Shown piece by piece: positions 31,903-42,790 of a stretch of 64,000 nucleotides of DNA. This DNA is from Owenia fusiformis (lineage: Eukaryota; Annelida; Polychaeta; Sabellida; Oweniidae): positions 31,398,867 through 31,462,866 of the forward strand of contig CAIIXF020000008.1 in NCBI GenBank assembly GCA_903813345.2, given 5' to 3'. A program made the position numbers and the translations under genes. Each line of letters starts with the position of its first letter. Position 1 is the stretch's first letter. The notes beneath the pieces are model-generated. The model was not told where the DNA came from, ran no database searches, and worked only from the letters and a program-made list of their open reading frames with translations.

Positions 31903-32633
31903 AAAGGATAGGTATCGATATGGAGAACTGAATTCAACAATGTTTTTCTCTTAAACCAATCATTGAAAACATTCTGTAAAAAACATGGTATTTTATGTAA
32001 TGTTGACTGATTGACAACAATTTAATGCGAAGAGTATTTAGAAATATTTTATATAACTGTTTTTGTTAAAAAAATTGTTTTTTAGTGCAATTGTTTTTGC
32101 TCCTTTCTACCAATTCTTGAGAATGAAATAAAATGTCTTTCCGAACCTTGTTGGAACAAAATAGCATATACAACATGTTTTAGACCTCTCAATATTAAAG
32201 TTATACAAAGGAATTTTTGGTTGATTTTAAAAAAGTATTCAAAAAATTAAAACAAAATCCCCCCAAAATAGATAAAAATCAAGAAAAACTTTTATTTCAT
32301 TAACAAGATACTTTTTTAAAATCAACCAAAATTCCTTTGTACAATTACAATATTGGGGACCTAAACATGTTGTGTTTATGTCGTTTTGTTCCAATGAGGT
32401 TCTGAAAGATGTTTCATTTCACTCTGGAAACATGATACCAAGAACAAAGCAAGTGTCTGATGTGTTTTTTAAAACAATATAGATGAAAGTATGTATATCT
32501 ATTTCAAATTATTTTGTTACCATTCAAAAGATTGCCATTAAATTGACAATTTGTAAGATTTTCAGAACTTTTTGATGACTGGTTAAAGAAAAACGTGTGT
32601 TCAAAAAGGTCGCCATATCGATACCCATTCTTT
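31903..32633. mobile_element. 731 bp foldback element (family member 1)
   Basis: Ends AAAGGATAGGTATCGATATG and CATATCGATACCCATTCTTT, with long inverted arms (GGTTGATTTTAAAAAAGTAT facing its complement) around a centre AATCCCCCCAAAATAGAT. Absent at the matching place in genes 1 (6207) and 3 (59461). The second member is at 45693-46419 in the opposite orientation. Confidence 0.8.
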
Positions 32634-33222
32634 GCCCAAACACGGGACATACCAAAGAGGTATTGATCACCTACATTAATTGTAAACAAAATGCAATGCA
32701 AAGTAAAAAAAACAGCAACAATAACTTGTTTGCAAAATCATGTTGCGAAAGGTTGGAGGCATTTTTGTGTAGAATCTACTGTGCCTGCAGGAGAATAGAC
32801 GACACATCTTATAACTCTCATACAGGTGCATCTAGTTGAGCTAGTTACTCTGAAACTGAAATAATTTCAATGTTCTGAAGTTCAAGTCAACAATCCTGCA
32901 GACAAAAAAGTTATGCAGCATTATATGGGTGGCCTTTTTGTGTCATGCTACACTAGCTACATTCACATTCAAATTACAAGCGTTGGAGTTGAATAATGTT
33001 GAAGGATTTCAGATATTTTAATGTGTTGTGAAAAGTCTTATATCAATAAAAATCTATTCAATAAAAATCTATTAACAGGGCCTGATCACATATTCATTTT
33101 TTAAATAAACCGAGGGCTGACCAAAAACAGTATTGAAAGTGAACGATCAGTGACCAAAATGTTTTTGTTTATGCAAAAGGGGACTCCAAACTTTCCTATT
33201 GATTCTGTTATTTCACCACTAG

Positions 33223-33346
33223 GAACATACTGCTTTCCATGTGCAAGTAAAAGATGGAGGAACGTCACATGTCATGTGTTCTACGACAAGCCATTCTTGA
33301 CATCGATGTCTGTGCAAGACGTAACACTCAAGACCCAGATATCAAG
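33223..33346 (+). CDS. Gene 2 exon 5: first half of DUF3011-like module
   Basis: 124 bp, acceptor CCACTAG, donor GTAGGG. TYCFPCASKRWRNVTC, then SVQDVTLKTQIS. Substitutions versus gene 1 are few and keep the module residues. Confidence 0.85.
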
Positions 33347-33809
33347 GTAGGGTCAGTTTATCTTGTTTCTTTATTTTCATATATTTAATTACAAAAGTGG
33401 AAATAACAGAAAATCCTAAAAAATTAATAACCTGATTTTCATGATTACACCACACCTCTACCCCATTAAAATATTCCTTCACTTCGTGTACAATCTGATA
33501 TCGTTTCGTAGATGATGCATGTACGAGGATATAAAACTTAATTATGTGCACATATTCCAGACTTTCATTATAATAACAACCATACTCTTATCAGTTTGAG
33601 ACGATATCTCAATAGCATCTCCATCACACAACATGTGAATCTCTGGAAATAAGATCATTTTTACTTTACTTTTTGGATAACCTGTATTGTATAATGAACA
33701 ATAAATAGAGCTTGAATAATAGAGCAGGGACAATGCACCAGTTTAAGGTAGCTATAAGGGCAGAGGCGAGGTTTGTGTTAGCTGAATCTAAAACCTGTAT
33801 GTATTTCAG

Positions 33810-35137
33810 GACAAAATGCACGATGAACGACAAATGGAGCTTCAATTTTAGAACAGGGTTCATGTGGGTAGCCAAAGGTTGCAGAGGCAAAATTTGTGTG
33901 CACTACCAAGAAGCTGTGCCAGACATAACAACTGTACAAGGTACAACAACTGGACCAAGTACAACAACTGGACCAGATATAACAACTGAACCAAGTACAA
34001 CAACTGGACCAGATACAACAACTGGACCAGGTACAACAACTGTACGAGGAACAACAACTGGACCAGGTACAACAACTGGACCAGGTACAACAACTGAACC
34101 AAGTACAACAGCTGGACAAGGTACAACAACGCGACCAGGTACAACAACTGGACAAGGTACAACAAGTGGACAAGGTACAACATCTATATCAACTGGACCA
34201 AGTACAACAACTGGACCAGATATAACAACTGGACCAAGTACAACAACTGGGCCAGTTACAACAACTGGGCCAGTTACAACAACTGGACCAGATATAACAA
34301 CTGGACCAAGTACAACAACTAGGCCAGTTACAACAACTGGGCCAGTTACAACAACTGGACCAGTTATAACAACTGGACCAAGTACAACAACTGGGCCAGT
34401 TACAACAACAGGGCCAGTTACAACAACTGGACCGGATATAACAACTGGACCAAGTACAACAACTGGGCCAGTTACAACAACTGGACCAAGTACAACAACT
34501 GGACCAAGTACAACAACTATTACAACAATTGCTGGCAGTGTCCCATGTGAAAGTCTCAAATTGTCTGGTTTGTCACGATCCTCGAATCAACTATATCGAA
34601 CTGGGATCTTCAAGCTGCAATCGAATCTTTGGAACGAAAGACCAGTTTATGAACACCTATGGGATCCAGAGTTTTTGTTCTATGAAAATGGAGCCTGGCT
34701 TATAGGACCAACAATAGGACAAAATATATCAGGAATTCGTGTATTCAGTTCAGCTCTGCAACCACAAGACGTGATGGAGTTTTGGAATTCTTTTGATGGT
34801 AGCGCTTGGGTAGCATAGCCAAGTCTGATTGCGTCGTGTTCAGCTATATGTGACACGATTTGGTTGAGTGGAGTTTCTTTGGATGGATCACACGCCTACC
34901 TATTAGGAGCTTATAGTATTTCAAATAATGATTCAAATGGAGCACCGATCTACAAGAAACAAGATGGCGCAAACAGTAGTGAAATAACAATTAGAATGTC
35001 TGATGGCAACAAATGGAGCATTATATCAGAGTCTGAAACATTAACCACAGCGTTTACAACAGCCATCACAAACCCGGTTGAAATAAATAACATATGGACT
35101 GTGGCATCTGGTACAATAGTCCTAGAGTGCTACTTTG
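33810..35137 (+). CDS. Gene 2 exon 6: DUF3011 end, longer mucin tract, modules 1 and 2, in-frame stop
   Basis: 1328 bp, acceptor TATTTCAG, donor GTAAGT. Length is compatible with the same phase as in genes 1 and 3, so no frameshift has occurred. Codon 34816-34818 is TAG where genes 1 and 3 have GAG; the codon before is also changed at its third base. Beyond it the frame stays open through module 2 (GAPIYKKQDG, NKWSI, IVLEC). Confidence 0.85.
33922..34530 (+). repeat. Mucin minisatellite of gene 2, with 72 bp higher-order units
   Basis: About 33 units of 18 bp. Its composition differs from gene 1: GPDITT, GPVTTT and GPSTTT units predominate and GQG is rare. From 34216 four successive 72 bp super-units (starts 34216, 34288, 34360, 34432), each of four basic units, show a recent block amplification. 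Confidence 0.9.
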
Positions 35138-35384
35138 GTAAGTTTAAGGAAATTGTAAGAAACGATATAAAAAAGTGTAGGCATATTCTTACTAGATTGT
35201 TTCAACCATATATACAATGCGCAGCTAACAGTGATATGACTGTAATGCCATTGAGAATATATATTTCAATATGTTAAAAATAAAATTCTTATTGGATTTG
35301 AAAATAGGGAAGAAAACAATGGAAGTAACACAGAATCGTCATTGTTCAGTTTATTGATAAGACTGATTTCTTTCTTTTTTGTAG

Positions 35385-35708
35385 GCCAAGAAGGAATTTG
35401 TAGTGGGGTTCTGTTAGATGGTGGTTCTATTCCAAGGAGAAGACAGGGTATCTATTCACTTTATGGTCCTCTTCTCAATGGAAGGCCTGTTTATATTCGC
35501 GAGGGTGAATCTGCCTTCCTTTATTACGTAATCCAGAATCCGCAAAGCAGGTTCTGGCTCATCTCTAACGATATTAAATCCACTTCTGGAGGAGTTCGTG
35601 TTAATGACATAGCTTTGTCGGCTGATGGCATAACTCGCACATGGCAAGCATTTAACTTAGAAGCTGGCTGGGTTGATGACACTAAATTGGAAGCAGCATG
35701 TATTACAA
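35385..35708 (+). CDS. Gene 2 exon 7: RPVY module 3
   Basis: 324 bp, acceptor TTTTGTAG, donor GTATGT. ICSGVLLDGGS, NGRPVYIREGE, FLYYVI, RFWLIS, SADGITRTW, AACIT. Open, though downstream of the stop in exon 6. Confidence 0.85.
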
Positions 35709-36022
35709 GTATGTAGTTTCTGATCTACTTCTCCTGCGAAGATCTAATCAGTTTAGAGATATTCTATATCTGAAATCTGATTGGTCAGATCATGATCATT
35801 ATTGCATCAACTATATCGCAATTTCCCCGGAAGAAACAATTATAAATTCCTGTGTTTGGAGGATTTCTCTTAATTTCCCGATCCCCTTCAGTATCAATCC
35901 AACTAAGTTCTAACCTAGGCATTTTAATCAAGCCAATTTACACATTGTTTCTCTTTCTAACCTTTTTGTCTTCCTTTATGACACACGGGCTTAAATACAG
36001 TAATTGTGTCATTACATTTCAG

Positions 36023-36352
36023 ATAACACCGTCCCTAGCGTAACTTTATACATGGGGGGTGTGGTCACACCGTCAACTCTACAAATTCAAAGTTTAGGAG
36101 TTTACACGATACATGGAGACTATCGCAATTCGAGACCAGTATATATTCACGAAGCAGGCGAATATTATCTGTACTATCAAATAAATGGATTTTGGGCGAT
36201 TAGCAGTACTATTGGTTCGACTGGTCGCAATATTATGATATTTGCATCATCCATTCTACCTCAGGATATAACTGGGCCAGCATATGCAGCGGGTGGTTCG
36301 ATTGCTTGGACATTGATGGATAACATTACCATTTCTAGCTATACAAATACAG
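36023..36352 (+). CDS. Gene 2 exon 8: RPVY module 4 (cysteine-free)
   Basis: 330 bp, acceptor ATTTCAG, donor GTAAAC. SVTLYMGG, SRPVYIHEAGE, YYLYYQING, FWAISS, ILPQDIT, WTLMDN. It lacks both flanking cysteines, as in gene 1, and is one codon longer. Confidence 0.85.
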
Positions 36353-36365
36353 GTAAACAGATATA

Positions 36366-36702
36366 TCACGCCTGGTGATCGTGAAAGTGGAAAGAAGGGA
36401 GCAATTTCCGCTAGAAAATTTAGTTTTGATAACGTCGCTTACCAGTATTTGTCACAGGTCGTATGCTTGAATTATAGCAAAAACGATTTGTGCCAGTTAG
36501 TGGCCTTGCGCCTTTTTAATAGATCTCATATCTTAGAAGCATATTGGTTAAAAAAATCGTAGAAGGCCTAACTCATTTTCCATGCCGTGTGCCTATTCAT
36601 TCAGGAATTCAATTAAATCTTACAGATTTTTTTAACTTTCCAGCAGAAATTGCGTCCCCTCCCTACTCCGTCCCATTCTTACGCGCGATCACCAGGCTTG
36701 TT
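36366..36702. mobile_element. Small foldback in intron 8 of gene 2
   Basis: CACGCCTGGTGATCGTGAAA at the left faces GCGATCACCAGGCTTG at the right, with GAGCAATTTCCGCTAG facing CAGCAGAAATTGC inside. Related half-copies are at 9814 and 63074 and within 49980-50255. Confidence 0.55.
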
Positions 36703-37104
36703 TATCAAACAATCAAACAGACAAGCATCTGTAAAAGTAGCATTAATGGTTAGATGAACACAGAAAAACAATCAAAAATATCAATTGAAACATAGTCAAG
36801 CGAATAGACAAACACCAGTTTTCTAAGTAAACAATAATTTGAAGTAAAAAATATATTATAGGTTATTTTATATTAGATTTTAAAAACACACATTCATCTC
36901 ATATTGGTTTTAAAACTATTAATAGGACTTCAGAAGTAGGAAATGTTGTATAAAATATTCATTAAAATATCACGAGAAATGATCTGATATTGGGTTTATC
37001 CCATGATTACAATCATTATCCCAGACAATTCGCTATGCGCAGTAATTTGCACTACTTTCTCTATATCACAGTGTATCTGATATATAGTTCGTCATAAATA
37101 CTGT

Positions 37105-37900
37105 TTAGGACACATATTTCATAAGAGGAAATAAGTGATATACTGGATATATCTAGGGGGTCCTGCCATACAATTGTCACAAAGGTCTTGAAAAAGCGGT
37201 ATGTTGCAGCAAAGTGGGTTCCAAAGTTCCTCACAGTGGCGCAAAAGGAAGCGCATCTTGCAGCATCTAGGCAATTTAAGGATACGTTTTGGCATCATTT
37301 CCAAATGCTCCCTGAACCAGTTCATAGTACTAAGTCTCTTGCAAAGTTGCCATTCTGAACCATGCACTGTATCAGATTTCTATGCTTCCATTTCATCAAT
37401 TTGGTTGGTGTGAAAACATCTGCCATTTTGAAAATTTTGGAAAAAAATTCAAACTTTCCTCACTTTTCCATCTCAATTTTTCAACTGGGTTTTGGACAGT
37501 ATACATCACAAAGGAACTCATCATGTCACTTGTCTATTGTGATGTCATAGAGACAATTAGAAAAATTGAAAAAAAATTTGAAGAAAAATAGTCACCCAAA
37601 GACACTTACACCTGCTAATTGCCACTTTACAAAGAGTTTATTCAAGCAAGAAAACTATTTGGAAAAACGTAATTTCGGGTTGAACATGGTACCCACCACT
37701 CTGGTTACCATAGCAACCATATCTCAAGAACCAATCAAAATTGAGGTCCCAAATTTTAACATACAATGTATAAATGTATAAATACATATAAATAAATACA
37801 TATAAATGTATAACACATATGTGTACCAAGTTTCATTGTAAAAGTCCTATTTTCCTTGAAGTTAAGGCATCAACTGCAAAACTTTTTGACCCACCTAAGT
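37105..37900. mobile_element. Copy-2-specific insertion in intron 8
   Basis: Gene 1 is continuous across this place (near 10965, AAATACTTATTTAATCGTTATTTAGCAGC). Contains the transposase-like fragment and a TATAAATGTATAAATACATA-rich stretch at 37765-37820. Ends not clear. Confidence 0.5.
37188..37355 (+). pseudogene. Mariner-like transposase fragment
   Basis: One frame reads KKRYVAAKWVPKFLTVAQK, then AASRQF, matching the conserved region of mariner transposases that reads roughly K-x-x-ARWVP-x-x-LT-x-x-QK. It lies in a copy-2-specific insertion (about 37105-37900). The rest of the transposase is not recognisable. Confidence 0.4.
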
Positions 37901-38266
37901 ATTATTGTTATTTAGCAGCATCCTTATCAAACTACATACTCAATATTAATGTAATATATCAATGTAACTTCAACAGAATAAATTATCTGGCCTATTTTCC
38001 AACTGTATCGTGGCGCGAAATTCAAATTTGTCTATCAAAGGAATATGTGTGTAATAAACGATATCAACCATATATGAGTTTGGTAAAATTATTTTCTGGA
38101 AAATATCACACGGATTTCAATAATACTAGAAATATGGCTAACTGTTGATGTACAGGTATATGTAACACATTAACATTGGGAAAATAAGGAATACGTCAAT
38201 CAGGATACCCATTAGTGAACAGTTTTGTGCAACATCTGATTTATCTCATTTCTATTATTTTCTTAG

Positions 38267-38575
38267 GTGACGAGTCTTGTCGTAAGCTCAATCTATCTGG
38301 CATGACGAATGATTCGTTTAATGGTCTTTATGAGAATAAGGACCAAAAGGTTGGGAACAGACCGAGCTACAAACACTTTAATGAGTCTTACAAGCTGTAC
38401 TATAGAGAAGAGTATGGGCAATGGGTAATCGGGCATGACACCATTCAATCTACCTTTTACGCTTTTACATTTAACCCAGCTGTGGACCCAACCGATACTA
38501 TTACTACTGTTTGGAGGAAATTGGATGGTAGTATGCGGACAAAACAGCCTGATTTAGTGTGGAGCTGTCAGGATG
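38267..38575 (+). CDS. Gene 2 exon 9: RPVY module 5
   Basis: 309 bp, acceptor TTTCTTAG, donor GTAAAA. CRKLNLSGM, NGLYENKD, RPSYKHFNE, LYYREE, WVIG, WRKLDGS. The conserved Trp after DGS is lost (MRT here, DWI in gene 1), a sign of relaxed constraint. Without the donor the frame ends at 38584-38586. Confidence 0.75.
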
Positions 38576-38707
38576 GTAAAACTTAAGATCATATTTATAT
38601 CCTAACGCTGTAACATTCATTTCAAAAATGCCTTCTTAAATGTTTCAATAATAATGCTGGGGCAATGGACGATATATTTTCGACTGTTGCATTTGTATGC
38701 ATTTGAG

Positions 38708-38740
38708 TAACAACTACATGTACTACATCTATTGGTCCAA
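38708..38740 (+). CDS. Gene 2 putative exon 10 (weak)
   Basis: Matches gene 1 12456-12488 (VTTTCTTSIGP) but its acceptor is TTTGAG rather than TTTCAG, so it may be skipped. Confidence 0.25.
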
Positions 38741-39425
38741 GTAAAACCATTTCGTCAGTAATAGAATAAAGGAATTGACAACATTTTAATAGCTTCCTCC
38801 TGTTGAAGCTCCATTGTTTTAAATATATTGTATGGGTAGATTTAATATCACTGAACATATTTTTGCTTGTGGAGCATCACACAACAATACCGTTTATCAT
38901 TTATGTGGATTTACGCACGGGTCATTTTTCAAAAGATTTTTTATACTTAAAAATTTCTTTTTGATAGATAATAAATAAGTAAATATATTATAAATGCTTT
39001 GACATCAAGAACATTTTGTATGCTTTCAACTGAAAAATAAGACCAAAATGAACTCCTAACTCACAGTGGGAGGTATACCTCATTAAACACTGTTTAATTT
39101 TTTTTAATTTATTGTTTAAGTCTAACGATTTATATTAGTCTCTATTAGTTTTAATTACATCGTTTACTATTTCTAAATTTGTTGAGCATCATACATCGTC
39201 TTAACAGTTTTTTTTCATTAATTTGAGAATTCAGCAGGGGTCTAATTTACAAAATCATCAATTATAAAAAACATTACAAAAATATAAAAACAAGATAAAT
39301 TAGAAAAATAACTAGACTTTGGAAATTGAACAAGTTCAATTTCAGACTCCAGATCTAGACTTTTTTCAAGCCCAGTCATCCAGAATAAGCCGAGTAATCC
39401 AGAATAAGATGAGTCATCCAGAATA

Positions 39426-39715
39426 AGCCGAGTGGATTGAATAGGAAGGAAGAATAGGATAGAATAGGAAGGAAAATAGGATAGAATAGGAAAGAAGGAT
39501 ACGATATGATAGAATAAGAAGGAAGGGTAGGATAGGTTATGAAGGATAGGAGGGAAATGATGAGAAGGAAGGATAGATAGAAGGGATAAGAAAGAATAGG
39601 AAGGTAGGATAGGATAGAATAGGAAAGAAGGATAGGATAGAATAGGAAGGAAGGATAGGATAGGAAGGAAGGGTAGATAGGAAGGATAGGATCAGACAGG
39701 ATAGGAAGGACGGAT
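39426..39715. repeat. Purine-rich simple repeat
   Basis: Irregular GGAAGGATAGGATAGAATA-type array of about 290 bp, almost free of pyrimidines apart from T. Serine/leucine/proline-rich frames on the other strand are artefacts of it. Confidence 0.95.
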
Positions 39716-39724
39716 GCATTTTTC

Positions 39725-40680
39725 AATATTTTCTTCGCTGCTCTTGACTTTCTATCAGGATACCATCAGATCGACTTTTCTCGGAATTACAAAACGCCAT
39801 AACTTTCGCACCAGAAGTCAAATCGTAATTTGGTTTGCAGATTCGGATTCTTGGGGAAATTCTACCCTTAATTCATATCTCACACGTTAATTTTGGAGAA
39901 ATTTTTATTTTGACCTACTTTTCGGACACCATATCTCAAAAGTGGGTCAAAATACTTGCTGACGTCAAAAGGCTAACACTATTAGCACACTTCTGGCTAC
40001 ACGTATACACAATTTCGAAGAATATAATTAAAGTGTAGTGTCAGAATCGCAAAAATAAGGAAAAACTTTGAATTTGACCTAGATTTTGACCTAGGCCCTG
40101 GACTGGATTTGGACCTAGACTTGGCTTGGACCTGGACAAACACTGGAATTAGACCTTGACTGGACCTTAACTTGGACCTGGAAATGGACTGGACTGGTAT
40201 TTTTTCAATTTTTTTTTCACTTTTCTTGACATTCTATAAGGGTACCATCAGATCGATTTTTCTCGAACTTTCAAAACGTCATAACTCCTGAACCGGAAGT
40301 CGGATTTCAATTCGGTTTTCAGATCCGGAATCCTGAGAAAATTTCCTATAAGATTAATATCGTGGACATTGGATTCGGAGAACTTTTTGTGGACCTCGTT
40401 TTCGGACACTGATATCTCGAAATCGGTTCGAGATATCAAAAAATTTAAATCGACTGTAGCCTTCCTACTTTTTTATAAGGAACACATTGAAAAAACCCGG
40501 ATCGAAAATATTGAAGGACGACCGAGATAATGGGAAAAAGTGACAAAGTACTGGATTTGACCTAGTTCTTGACCTTTGACCTAGATAAAAAATTGAACCA
40601 ATTTCCAAGAAACTAGATACTGAACCTAAATTGACCATATACAGGTATTGACTCAATGTCTTCTAGTTAAGGAGAAAACG
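39725..40680. repeat. Direct duplication, two units about 480 bp apart
   Basis: Unit 1 (about 39730) and unit 2 (about 40211) share TACCATCAGATCGA, TTTCTCG, CGCCATAACT/CGTCATAACT, AGAAGTC/GGAAGTC, CAGATTCGGATTC/CAGATCCGGAATC and a GACACCATATCTC/GACACTGATATCTC block. Between them is GACCTAGA/GGACCTGG-type minisatellite (40075-40200). Present in copy 2 only. Confidence 0.7.
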
Positions 40681-42790
40681 TGGGTAGAATAATGAAAAGA
40701 AGAAGAAGAAGAAGAATACTGGCAAAAACAATAACAACAATTGTCTAATAAAAATACCCTTTTCAGTTTTAGTGAGGGGCTGCAATAGGGAGTGCAGTCG
40801 CACCCAACACATCACCATCACCTATTTCAACAAGCCTGTATAGTTATGTACGCGCATACACTCAAATTCTATTGCCAATAAGATCACGAATCAAAATATA
40901 ACAAGATCAACCCTGGAGAACACCAGTGATAAAGATGATTAAAAATATGGATTACACATCACTTAAATAGTACTTTAACTTGTCAAATCCTGAAGAACAA
41001 CATAGATGTACAATGAAGCTGAAATAGTTGTGTCGTTTATTTTGAAACAAAAAATACAAATGGTCTCATTTTCAATTTAACAAATAAAATAGATATACTT
41101 TATCATGCTAATTACCTTTCAAACAACCAATTCATTAGTAGATCATCAGTTGTAAATTAAAAAAATTATCAAGGTTAAACATTTTTAAATTTTAATTGAA
41201 CCCTGCTAGACCTTACATTAATAAGTAAACGGTAGCGTTAACAGGTGCTCAACAGGTGGAAACGTATGAAGGAATATATATATATACACGTATCCTCCAA
41301 TTCTTCCAATATAAACTGATTGTGTTATGTTGGAAAGCTGACAAATATAACTTTTTGAATCAACTGGCCGGGGTATAATTAATGTGTTGTGGGGAAAATT
41401 GCATTTTAGTTGAGATAACACCACTCTCTAGTCTGATAATAGCGATCTTGTTTTTTGTCGGATTTCGTCAATATTGATGTAGTATTCAAGCATATCTTTA
41501 TGAAAAATATTCAAATTAGCTAATGACGTCAAAATGGGAACATAATTGATAACAGCGATGTCTCAGCCTACGGCTGTATTTTTGTATTACCGCGGTGCTT
41601 GTGAATTGCGTAACATTTTAATGAGTTTTCTCCCCAGGTTTCACTAAAAAGAACAACAAGTCATGCAGTGCAAATTACATGCACTTACGGTCACATAATT
41701 CTCGAAATCGCTGTTCCTCTTCAAAAGAGGAGACGCGAAAATCTTTCCTTATAAGGTCAAAATATTTCCCATGATGCAGTTCGCGGAGGAACAAATTTAT
41801 ACTTCCTTGTTTTCCCTCATATGTTTAACATGGGGATTTTCACACCTATTTTTCAAACGATATATTCGTTCATATTCCCGTACGAGGGTACAGAAAAAAA
41901 TACTATAAACGATTGACCTCTTATTAATCTTAATATAACAGCTATTTTTCTCATTGTATTGATTCATAGCGTGGTGAAAACGATGATTGAAAAGTGAAAA
42001 AATATTCCGGAAGAGAAGGTCACATGATCAGTTGACTTGTCGCCATATTGGAAAAAACAATTCCATTCGACTTTTCAATACTCTCATGCCAATCTTACCG
42101 CACTACAGACTGCAACATCGATGCAACAACTGAATAAGAGTATTCATCTTCAAATTACATCATAGAGTTACGTTGAAAACCAACAAATCACTGAGCAGTA
42201 GACCAAAGAGGAAGCGTCGCTATAATCTAGGTCACTCTGTTCAGTGGTCCGAAAGCAAAGCTATGAATGAACCATAAAAACTAAAGCAAAGCTATAGTAC
42301 TCGTTTCCGAATTTTGTTGTTCATTGTACAATCTTTTATTGATTAAACTCGGTATACTGACTATTAAAGCAATGACAAAGAAGAATACTTCCGATGTTGT
42401 CATTGTTTTATTTAGCGTGCGGGTGTAAAAACAAAATTGCGTAATTAGTTTGATTTAGAACTTTCTAGTCACGCAAATAGCTACGCGAAATGCATAGTGA
42501 GAAAATATTGACCAATCAAATTTTGTCCTTTTTGAGTGCTTTTTCAGAACATATTTGCGAACGTTCTGATTCAAAGAGCGAATCGCAAAAGGGAGAATTA
42601 TGGAATGGGCCATCAGCTTCACCCCAAAATTTAGGTTATCGGTATCAAATCAGGGGAATAATCGCCATAACGATTTTTGGGAAGGTTAAGACCTCTAGAG
42701 TAAGAAACTATGTGATAGCATTGCAACAGTTGTAGCTAAATGGGTGTTATCACCCATTTTTCAAAATGGCCGCCAGTGCGCGTGTTACAA
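40681..42790. other. Copy-2-specific stretch, no gene recognised
   Basis: AT-rich sequence with a GAA microsatellite at 40697-40716, a TATATATA tract at 41276 and the hairpin AAATGGGTGTTATCACCCAT at 42738. No frame has both splice sites and recognisable residues. The origin is unclear; it lies between repeats and may itself be element-derived. Confidence 0.4.

Noticed and set aside
39376-39726. Minus-strand frame rich in Ser, Leu, Tyr and Pro
   Set aside because: Translation of a purine simple repeat.
41400-42760. Transposon bounded by ATAACACC-like ends
   Set aside because: The match between the two ends is too short and has mismatches, and no empty site is available to test it.
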